Part shown: positions 1-5,894 of the stretch, one piece after another
Numbering within the stretch: the first letter of the stretch is position 1
Layout of the letters: each line of letters starts with the position of its first letter
DNA from: Desulfobacterales bacterium CG23_combo_of_CG06-09_8_20_14_all_51_8
GTDB lineage: Bacteria; Desulfobacterota; Desulfobacteria; Desulfobacterales; Desulfosalsimonadaceae
Direction: 5' to 3'
Assembly: GCA_002772195.1 (NCBI GenBank)
Contig: PCSG01000328.1
Span: forward strand, 1 to 8,581
Length of the DNA stretch: 8,581 nt
The notes under the pieces: model-generated
What the model saw: the letters and a program-made list of their open reading frames with translations, nothing else
Databases searched by the model: none
What the model was told of the DNA's origin: nothing
Translations under genes and position numbers: made by a program

Positions 1-1283
1 AATTTTCCGTGTGTTTTTTTGAGGTACCGGATCGCGAGCTCCCGCACCGCCTGCCAGCTGTCCTTGCGGGTCTGGGTTTCCAAAGGGACAAGGCGGTCGA
101 TATTTTTGAGATAATTGCGGTGAAAGATGGATTTGAAATATTTCATAGGCGCCAGCATCCAGAAAATCAGGAAAAGCAGGGCCCCGGCCCCGCCGGCAGA
201 AAGGGCCAGGGGGTCTGTGAATCCGCCGAACAGACCTGCGAAGTTTCCCCCCAAAACAGCCCCGGCCCCGGCTATCAGACTGAACAAGAGGCCGACGGCC
301 CCGGCCCGGACGTTAAAGCTGCGCAGCCGTTTGCGATAACTGACCAGAGCTTCGACAAGCTGATCCAGTCGTTCGGCATGGGTTTCCACAAAGGTCGCCA
401 GGTTGTCCAGCCGGTAACGGGGGGCTTCCAGCACGGAGTTTTTGAGTTTCTGGCGCTGGTTTTCGAGGTTCGACAAAAATCCCCGGTCTTTTTCGCCGGC
501 GTTCGTGTTTTTGGCGGCCCGGGAGGAATAGGTGAGGTGAATGGCCGGAATATCCTTTCGACCGGTGATCTGGGACAGATTCCAGCACAGGGTGCCGTAA
601 ACCTGGAGCAGATCGCTTAAGGACGCGCATTCATCAATCCGGTTGAGAACAAACAGAACCCGGTCTTCAAATGTGCGGGTGGAGATGGTTTCCCGCAGAC
701 TGGTGTGGGATTCGCGCACCGTTCCGGCCTTGTGGGGATCGAACAGCACCAGCACCAGATCGGCGAGCTGGGCGAAATCCCCAATGACTTCCTGATAATC
801 ATAGCCCCGGTCCCGCTCCGTGATGCTGTCCAGCATGCCGGGGGTGTCGATGAGGGCCAGGTTTTTCAGAAACGGCGAATTGACTTTTTTCAGCCGGAAA
901 TGGGCCGCAAACCGCTGGCCGTGTTTTTTGAGGATTTCAAAGGGGTATTCCGGATCATTAAGCAGGTATTTGCCGTCCCGGGTCTGGGTGACATGGATTT
1001 CCGCGTCGTCTTGGGCCTCGTCATCATAGGTGATGATGGTAAACGAGTCGTCCGTGGGGGCCTGGCCGATGGCCTGAATGTCCGCGCCGAGAAATTCATT
1101 GATCAGGGTGGATTTTCCCGAAGAATAATTGCCGAGAATGAGCACCATGGGCCGCCATTTGATGGTGGATTCAAGCGCTACGTCGCTGTAGCCGTATTCC
1201 TTTGCCGCAGGAGTCAGATTTTCCTCGACCGTGGCGACCATTTCCGTGCGCAGCGAGTTAATATAGTTTTCCCGGTACAACAT
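1..1283 (-). CDS. EHD/dynamin-like GTPase with a transmembrane hairpin (3' end outside the window)
   Basis: An open frame of 427 codons runs from ATG at 1283 to the left edge with no stop, so the C-terminus is missing. The G1 P-loop is GNYSSGKST (residues 51-59). A switch I-like APTDDSF follows (75-81), then G3 DTPG (146-149), and G4 is NRID (214-217), a variant of NKxD. The P-loop style, the PTDDS element, RGYDY after DTPG and LFDPHK (180-185) all resemble the eukaryotic EHD branch of the dynamin superfamily. About 50 residues precede the P-loop, as in EHD proteins. Two hydrophobic stretches (about 326-345 and 357-378), split by a short Gly-rich turn, look like a membrane hairpin, which EHD proteins lack. 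I infer a membrane-anchored GTPase involved in membrane remodelling; its cargo or partner is unknown. The start is supported by AGGAG six bases upstream (1290-1294). The gene is separated from the signalling cluster by about 330 bases and may be a separate transcription unit. Confidence 0.85.
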   Translation of the reverse strand, partial: MLYRENYINSLRTEMVATVEENLTPAAKEYGYSDVALESTIKWRPMVLILGNYSSGKSTLINEFLGADIQAIGQAPTDDSFTIITYDDEAQDDAEIHVTQTRDGKYLLNDPEYPFEILKKHGQRFAAHFRLKKVNSPFLKNLALIDTPGMLDSITERDRGYDYQEVIGDFAQLADLVLVLFDPHKAGTVRESHTSLRETISTRTFEDRVLFVLNRIDECASLSDLLQVYGTLCWNLSQITGRKDIPAIHLTYSSRAAKNTNAGEKDRGFLSNLENQRQKLKNSVLEAPRYRLDNLATFVETHAERLDQLVEALVSYRKRLRSFNVRAGAVGLLFSLIAGAGAVLGGNFAGLFGGFTDPLALSAGGAGALLFLIFWMLAPMKYFKSIFHRNYLKNIDRLVPLETQTRKDSWQAVRELAIRYLKKTHGK

Positions 1284-1287
1284 AATT

Positions 1288-1294
1288 GTCTCCT
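1288..1294 (-). promoter_or_regulatory. Shine-Dalgarno site of the GTPase gene
   Basis: The minus strand reads AGGAGAC here, with six bases between AGGAG and the ATG at 1283. It is the strongest ribosome binding site in the window. It fixes the GTPase start and argues against an N-terminal extension into the upstream open frame. Confidence 0.7.
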
Positions 1295-1365
1295 GTTTTT
1301 CAGCCAGGCGAAAAATCCAAAGGTTTCAAGTTGCGTGTGATCCATTTCAGGCAGCGGCTGGTCCC

Positions 1366-1394
1366 TGTATAGCAAAGTCTTCCCTTTGAAACAA
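1366..1394 (-). promoter_or_regulatory. Candidate sigma70-type promoter for the GTPase gene
   Basis: On the minus strand TTGTTT (1394-1389) is followed by exactly 17 bases and then TATACA (1371-1366). The match to consensus is 3/6 for the -35 and 4/6 for the -10, which is modest. Transcription would start near 1359, giving a 5' leader of about 75 bases before the GTPase ATG. The call rests only on spacing and position in the largest gap of the window; a chance match is possible. Confidence 0.25.
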
Positions 1395-1408
1395 TAAAAT
1401 GTTTTAAA
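1385..1408. promoter_or_regulatory. AT-rich dyad, possible operator
   Basis: TTTGAAACA (1385-1393) and TGTTTTAAA (1400-1408) form an inverted repeat with 8 of 9 positions complementary around a 6-base spacer. It covers the -35 hexamer of the candidate GTPase promoter, where a repressor would bind. No regulator gene is adjacent, and AT-rich dyads occur by chance. Confidence 0.25.
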
Positions 1409-1569
1409 GGCCAAGGCCGGGAGAAGGCGTGTTCTAACGGCGATACAGCCCTCTCTCTTCTTGAGGGCCGCGACGGTGCCATCGATCTGGTGCTCACTGA
1501 CAGAAGCCGTTTTTCATCAAGGCGCTGGCCGCTAAAGTTCGAAAAATTCTGGATGGGGCGTAAGAGGAG

Positions 1570-1604
1570 GGGGCGGGTGTCGGGAGACCTTCGGCTTCCG
1601 CCCC
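1570..1604 (-). terminator. Weak GC-rich hairpin after the hybrid kinase gene
   Basis: Seven bases GGGGCGG (1570-1576) pair with CCGCCCC (1598-1604) across a 21-base loop, beginning 10 bases past the kinase stop codon. There is no T-run after it on the minus strand, so it is not a typical intrinsic terminator. It may mark the end of the signalling operon or stabilise its 3' end. Confidence 0.2.
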
Positions 1605-1614
1605 GCCTGGTCGC

Positions 1615-3786
1615 TTATGGCTTGTCCCTGCGGGACCAAAGCCGGACCTTGTCGATGAGTTCCTGGGGTTTGACCGGCTTGGCGATATAATCGTTCATGC
1701 CGGCGGCCAGGCATTTTTTCTGATCTTCCGCCAGGGCGCTGGCGGTCAACGCGATAATGGGCAGGTCGGGATCCAGGACATTTGCCTCGCCGGAGCGGAT
1801 TCGCCGGGTGGTTTCGTAACCGCCCATGACAGGCATTAATATATCCATCAGCACCAGATGATAGGATTTTTTTTCAAGGGCGCGGATCGCTTCTTCGCCG
1901 TTGTTGGTGATATCCACCTGATACCCGTTTTTGGTCAGGACTTTCTGGGTTACCATCTGATTGACCCGGTTGTCCTCCACCAGGAGGATGGAAATATTCC
2001 GTTGCCGGGTTTCCATGGCCGAGTGACTGGAAAGGATGGGGCTTCTGGGTTTCTGGAGAACCCCGGACGGCAATGCAGACAATTCCATGAGACATTCGCG
2101 CAGGGAATCGCGTTTCAGGGGGTTGGTGAGATAGGCGGAAAATCCGTTGTCGTCTAGAATGTCGCGGTTTTTAGGACCTCCTTTTTTCATCAGTAAAATG
2201 GTGTCCGGGGGGGGTATCTCCCCGATGGAACGGATTTTTCGGCCCAGGGCCCTGCCGGAATCATTTTGAAAACCGTCTTCGATGATGACGATGTGAAAGG
2301 GACAGCCGGCTTGATGGGCTTTTTCAAGGGCGTCCAGTGCGGTTTTCTCAGTTGCGGCGGTTTCGCAGGCAAGGCCGAATGTTTTTAACAGTTCCATGAT
2401 GGCCTCACGTTGGATATCATTGTCTTCCATCACCAGAAGGCGTTTTCCCATCAGATCGGCCGGGAGCTGTGTCCGGGCGGCAGTGCATTCGGCATCGACC
2501 TCCAGCATGGCGGTAAACCAGAACCTGGACCCTCGCCCTTCCCGCGTGACCACCCCGATGGCGCCGCCCATGAGTTCGGCGATATTTTTGCTGATGACCA
2601 GGCCTAGACCGGTTCCTCCGTGGGTCCAGTTCGCATGGTCCTGAAGCTGGGAAAAGGGCCGGAACAGACGGTCGAGTTTTTCCGTTGCGATTCCCGGTCC
2701 CGTGTCCGTTACGCTGAATTCAACCAACGCGTGGGAGTCGGTGATGTCATTTAAGTCCGCGCGGATGGTGACCCCGCCTTTTTCCGTGAATTTAACGGCG
2801 TTTCCGGCGAGGTTCAGGAGAACCTGGCGCAGACGGCCGGGATCTCCTTTTAGAAAAGTGGGGATCCGGTGGCTGATAATGCAGGCGAACTCCAGGTTTT
2901 TTTCATCCGCCTTAAGACAAAGCAGCTCGGTGATTTCTTCCACCACGTGTCTCAGATCAAAGACGGTGGTATCCAGGCTGAATTTCCCGGCTTCGATTTT
3001 TGAAAAATCCAGCACGTCATTGATGATGGACAGCAGGGCGTTGGCGCTGCTTTTGATGGTCTGGGCGAATTCGTGCTGTTCGAGGCTCAGCTCCGTATCC
3101 AGGAGCAGGTCGCTCATGCCGATAATGCCGTTCATAGGGGTCCGGATTTCATGGCTCATGCTGGCGAGAAATTCGCTTTTGGCCTGGTTGGCGGCTTCGG
3201 CCAGGTGTTTGGCTTCGGATAACTGTTTCTGGGTGTTTAAAATTTCCCGATTGGCCTGTTCCAGCTCCGCATTGCGCTGTACCGCGTTTTCATAGGTGGA
3301 AAAGAGCAGGTCGATAATCTGGTAGGGATTATCGGGAATCGGATAAGCCTTGCCATTAAAAAAGATTTCAACTCCCTTTTTATTTTTCAGGCGGCTGCGG
3401 TGTTCCCTGTTTTGGAAAATGGTCTGGATGCGGGCGATCAGAACATTTTCATTATAGGGTTTGGTGACGAAACTGTCCGCGCCGCTGGTCAGGGCGTTGA
3501 ATACGTCTTCGGTGTCCGAAAGGCTTGTGAGCAGCAGCACCGGAACCTCTTTCAGGTGGGGAAGGGACTTGATGTGCCGGCAAAGGCCGTATCCGTCCAG
3601 CCGGGGCATGACGATATCACTGATGACCATATCCGGCGTATGATCGTTTAAATAATCGATGGCGGACTGGCCGTCATGAGTGACGGTGACGGAAAACCCA
3701 TTGCTCTCGAGAATCTTTTGAAGGCGCAGGGCCTGGGTGAGGCTGTCTTCCACTGCCAGGATATGTTGGGCGTTTTCAGGGGTCAT
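1615..3786 (-). CDS. Hybrid histidine kinase, REC-HisKA-HATPase-pseudoREC-REC
   Basis: A 723-residue protein with no signal peptide or membrane segment, so cytoplasmic. The N-terminal receiver (about 7-125) has acidic E13/D14, acceptor D57, T87 and K109. A segment of unassigned fold (about 134-165) and a coiled-coil-like stretch (about 165-208) lead into HisKA, with H212 in SHEIRTPMNG. The HATPase domain has its N-box around N325/N329, DTGPG at 361-365 and GTGLGL at 391-396. A second receiver-like domain (about 447-570) has E503 at the acceptor position, M533 where T/S is expected and N555 in place of the conserved Lys, so it is probably not phosphorylated. The last receiver (about 597-720) is intact: E604/D605, D648, T681, K703. 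There is no PAS, GAF or HAMP domain; the only input is a receiver, so activation probably comes from another kinase, perhaps the nearby CheA hybrid. It lacks an Hpt domain. The gene starts 30 bases after cheB, with only a weak AAGG as ribosome binding site, which suggests cotranscription. Confidence 0.93.
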   Translation of the reverse strand: MTPENAQHILAVEDSLTQALRLQKILESNGFSVTVTHDGQSAIDYLNDHTPDMVISDIVMPRLDGYGLCRHIKSLPHLKEVPVLLLTSLSDTEDVFNALTSGADSFVTKPYNENVLIARIQTIFQNREHRSRLKNKKGVEIFFNGKAYPIPDNPYQIIDLLFSTYENAVQRNAELEQANREILNTQKQLSEAKHLAEAANQAKSEFLASMSHEIRTPMNGIIGMSDLLLDTELSLEQHEFAQTIKSSANALLSIINDVLDFSKIEAGKFSLDTTVFDLRHVVEEITELLCLKADEKNLEFACIISHRIPTFLKGDPGRLRQVLLNLAGNAVKFTEKGGVTIRADLNDITDSHALVEFSVTDTGPGIATEKLDRLFRPFSQLQDHANWTHGGTGLGLVISKNIAELMGGAIGVVTREGRGSRFWFTAMLEVDAECTAARTQLPADLMGKRLLVMEDNDIQREAIMELLKTFGLACETAATEKTALDALEKAHQAGCPFHIVIIEDGFQNDSGRALGRKIRSIGEIPPPDTILLMKKGGPKNRDILDDNGFSAYLTNPLKRDSLRECLMELSALPSGVLQKPRSPILSSHSAMETRQRNISILLVEDNRVNQMVTQKVLTKNGYQVDITNNGEEAIRALEKKSYHLVLMDILMPVMGGYETTRRIRSGEANVLDPDLPIIALTASALAEDQKKCLAAGMNDYIAKPVKPQELIDKVRLWSRRDKP

Positions 3787-3816
3787 AGAAACGCGGGCCT
3801 TGTTTTTTTAAAAACG

Positions 3817-4869
3817 TTAGCTTCTGATTTTCCGTTCCGTGGTGTTTAAAAAGCCGGCGATCTCCTCCGGTTGAAGAACGAACGTCTCCGCGTTTATCCG
3901 GATGGCCTCACCGGGCATGCCGAAGACCACCGAACTTTCCCGGTCCTGGACAAGGGTCATCGCCCCCTGTTCTTTCATTTTCCATAGGCCGATGGCCCCG
4001 TCGGCGCCCATGCCGGTGAGCAGCACGCCCATCGCATTTTTTTTGAAGGTTTTCGCCACCGAAGAGAACAAATGGGAAATGGGCCGTCTGGCGTTTTCAT
4101 GGCCCCGGGACGGGTACAGACGAAAGATCCGGGTCGGGGTGATATCCGTGAGAAATTCTTCGGGCGCGAAATACACATGACCGTTTAAGACCGGTTCGCC
4201 GGTTTTGGGAATTTTAAGGGTCAGCGGAGTTGTTTTGGCGAGCCACTCCACCATGCCTTCCAGAAAACCCGTTGCAATGTGTTGAACAATCACAATGGGG
4301 GGGCTGAAATTTTTGTTTAAACCGGAGAGAATGGTCTGGAGCACCGGGGGGCCGCCGGTGGACGCCCCGATGGCGACGATGCCGATGGATGATGCGGGCT
4401 CACGGGATGTTTTCAAGGAATCGGAGAGCGACTTTGTCTTCCTTTGCTTTTGTTGCAGCAACCGAACTACTTTGACTTCCGACATGAGTTTGACCGTGCG
4501 GAGCAGCTTGTCCACCAGATCTTTAGATTCCGGGTGTCCGATGCCGGGGGGTTTCTGGGATACGGCCACAGCCCCGGCTTTCATGGCCTTGAAAATATTT
4601 TCGGTCTGATCCGGCGCCATCAGCGTGCTGTGAATAATAATGGGCCGGGGGCATTTTTCCATGATGGCCCGGGTCGCCTCATACCCATTGACGCCGGGCA
4701 TCTGAATGTCCATGATGATGACATCCGGTTTTATCGTCGTCGCGAGTGTTACGGCTTCCTCGCCGTTTTTCGCTTCTCCGGCGATTTGCAGCTCCGGGTC
4801 GGTGTCTATGATGTGTTTGAGATATTCCCGGGTCGTAAATGAATCATCAACGATGAGGACCCTGATCAT
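3817..4869 (-). CDS. cheB: Chemotaxis response regulator protein-glutamate methylesterase CheB (WspF-like)
   Basis: CheB removes methyl groups from (and deamidates) receptor glutamates, resetting MCP sensitivity. With the start at 4869 it has 350 residues, the usual CheB length. The receiver opens with MIRVLIVDDS: acidic D8/D9, acceptor D54 in IIMDIQMP, S81 and K106. After a basic, Gln/Lys-rich linker (about 138-158) the methylesterase domain carries the catalytic triad: S170 in GASTGGPP, H197 in VQHI and D290 in TGMGADG. The motif RRPISHLFSSVA matches the usual RPSVD-type segment. The chosen ATG overlaps the stop of the diguanylate cyclase gene as ATGA, indicating translational coupling. An alternative ATG at 4887 would add six residues (MHRNVD) ahead of the canonical start and has a G-rich stretch upstream, so it cannot be excluded. 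Position next to a CheA hybrid and REC-GGDEF gene suggests the WspF role. No CheR is in view. Confidence 0.95.
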   Translation of the reverse strand: MIRVLIVDDSFTTREYLKHIIDTDPELQIAGEAKNGEEAVTLATTIKPDVIIMDIQMPGVNGYEATRAIMEKCPRPIIIHSTLMAPDQTENIFKAMKAGAVAVSQKPPGIGHPESKDLVDKLLRTVKLMSEVKVVRLLQQKQRKTKSLSDSLKTSREPASSIGIVAIGASTGGPPVLQTILSGLNKNFSPPIVIVQHIATGFLEGMVEWLAKTTPLTLKIPKTGEPVLNGHVYFAPEEFLTDITPTRIFRLYPSRGHENARRPISHLFSSVAKTFKKNAMGVLLTGMGADGAIGLWKMKEQGAMTLVQDRESSVVFGMPGEAIRINAETFVLQPEEIAGFLNTTERKIRS

Positions 4870-5798
4870 ATCGACATTCCGATGCATTTGTTACGGCCCC
4901 CTTCCTTGGCCTGATACAGGCAGCGGTCGGCCGCCTTGATCAAATCCTCGGCGGTCAGGTGGGACTTGTCGCCTTCCAGCCCGATGGACGCGATGCCGAA
5001 ACTGGCGGTGATTTGAATATCATGGTCTTCGAACCGGATAACGGGCCGGGCGATAATCGAACGAAATCTTTCGGCCGCGGCGGTCGCTCCGGTTAAATCC
5101 GTTTCCGGCAGCACGATGATAAATTCTTCTCCGCCATACCGCGCCATCCAGTCCAGGTCTTTTCGAAGCGCTCCGTTTAATTCTTTTACAAAAAATTTCA
5201 GCACCTCATCGCCGGCCTGATGACCGTAATGGTCGTTGACGGATTTAAAATGGTCGATATCGCAGATAATGATGGACAGGTTCAGGACATAGCGCACGGC
5301 CTGCTTGAAGGCTTTGGGCAGGTTGTCATTGATATACCCCCGGTTGAAAATCCGGGTGAGGGGATCGGTGATGGAAAGAAGGGCGATCTCTTTGTTCCGC
5401 TGTTTGAGGGAGGATTCCAGCCGGATCACCCGTTCGGCGGTGGTGAGTCTGGCGATCAGTTCCGCGTCATCCACGGGTTTGGTGAGATAATCGTCGGCCC
5501 CGGCTTCGAGCCCTTCAATGATATCATGTTTCGAGTCTTTTGCCGTTAAAAGGATGATATACACATAGTTGCCGAAATCATGCTTCCGGATGGCCCGGCA
5601 CAGTTCCGAACCGTCCATCTCCGGCATGATCCAGTCGGTGATGACGATGGAGATATGGCTGTTTAAAAGCATATTCATCGCTTCCAGGCCGTTCTGGGCG
5701 ACAGCGACATGATAGCCTTGACTTGCAAGCATTAGCTGTAATTTTAATGCCTGGGTTCTGCTGTCCTCGACGAGCATTACTTCAAAGTCTTTTTTCAT
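4866..5798 (-). CDS. Response regulator diguanylate cyclase, REC-GGDEF (WspR-like)
   Basis: Makes c-di-GMP from two GTP when its receiver is phosphorylated and the protein dimerises. The 310 residues split into a receiver (about 5-122; E11/D12, acceptor D55 in ITDWIMP, T85, K107), a short helical linker with charged residues (about 122-140) and a GGDEF domain (about 141-310). The catalytic signature is present: TDPLTRIFNRGYI at 144-156, metal-binding D180 in ICDIDHFKSVND, and GGEEF at 222-226, an active variant. The inhibitory I-site, normally RxxD five residues before GGEEF, is K213-D-L-D216, so product inhibition may be weakened. It has no membrane segment. It lies 96 bases after the CheA hybrid and overlaps cheB by 4 bases, matching the Wsp parts list, where WspE phosphorylates WspR. 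The Shine-Dalgarno is poor: GGGA is about 14 bases from the ATG. Confidence 0.93.
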   Translation of the reverse strand: MKKDFEVMLVEDSRTQALKLQLMLASQGYHVAVAQNGLEAMNMLLNSHISIVITDWIMPEMDGSELCRAIRKHDFGNYVYIILLTAKDSKHDIIEGLEAGADDYLTKPVDDAELIARLTTAERVIRLESSLKQRNKEIALLSITDPLTRIFNRGYINDNLPKAFKQAVRYVLNLSIIICDIDHFKSVNDHYGHQAGDEVLKFFVKELNGALRKDLDWMARYGGEEFIIVLPETDLTGATAAAERFRSIIARPVIRFEDHDIQITASFGIASIGLEGDKSHLTAEDLIKAADRCLYQAKEGGRNKCIGMSI

Positions 5799-5842
5799 AG
5801 TACGTTATGTGATCCCTTTTGGTAATTTCCGGAAACCGTTCA

Positions 5843-5866
5843 CCAAGGCAACTGATGATGCCCTGG
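5843..5866 (-). other. Stem-loop in the spacer between the CheA hybrid and diguanylate cyclase genes
   Basis: CCAAGGCA (5843-5850) and TGCCCTGG (5859-5866) can form an 8-bp stem with one G.U pair on the transcript and an 8-base loop. No T-run follows, so this is not a standard terminator. The same 96-base spacer holds the palindromes CCCTGGCAGGG (5861-5871) and TTTCCGGAAA (5826-5835). The stem could influence mRNA decay or the ratio of kinase to cyclase; no function is proven. Confidence 0.3.
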
Positions 5867-5894
5867 CAGGGTGTTGAATTCGGAATGCATCTAT

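Larger units (their letters stand above)
1214..1517 (-). other. Possible broken small reading frame upstream of, and overlapping, the GTPase start
   Basis: From 1513 to a stop at 1214-1216 the minus strand holds 99 sense codons whose translation looks protein-like. It includes SEHQIDGTVAALKKREG early and DHTQLETFGFFAWLKN later, and the first part shows strong G/C preference at third positions. The frame has no ATG at its 5' end because TGA (1516-1514) closes it immediately upstream. An ATG at 1517 is one frame off: removing one base from the five-A run at 1514-1510 would give a start reading MKTASVSEHQ. No Shine-Dalgarno is visible before this ATG, and the frame overlaps the GTPase gene by 70 bases. 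It could be a decayed gene, an assembly or sequencing error, or chance. I do not recognise a family. Confidence 0.25.

Noticed and set aside
9..620. 203-codon plus-strand frame with Gly/Pro-rich translation
   Set aside because: Antisense to the GTPase C-terminal half and membrane hairpin; its composition follows from the complementary Ala/Gly codons.
705..1340. 211-codon open frame on the plus strand
   Set aside because: It is antisense to the GTPase gene, whose GTP-binding motifs are unmistakable on the minus strand; its translation shows no recognisable domain.
1448..1468. Hairpin GCCCTC/GAGGGC with a 9-base loop as a terminator
   Set aside because: Only six pairs and no following T-run on the minus strand; too weak and too far from the kinase stop.
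1300..1497. Minus-strand GTG-started frame of 65 codons in the spacer
   Set aside because: The translation is Arg/Ser/Pro-rich with no protein-like pattern, no Shine-Dalgarno is visible, and a neighbouring frame looks more coding-like.
2702..3295. 197-codon open frame on the plus strand
   Set aside because: It is the reverse-strand shadow of the HisKA/HATPase region of the hybrid kinase; the Ser/Leu/Arg-rich translation is typical of such shadows.
3803..3814. T7A5 tract between cheB and the hybrid kinase gene as an intrinsic terminator
   Set aside because: No GC-rich stem precedes it on the minus strand; the 30-base gap suits cotranscription better.
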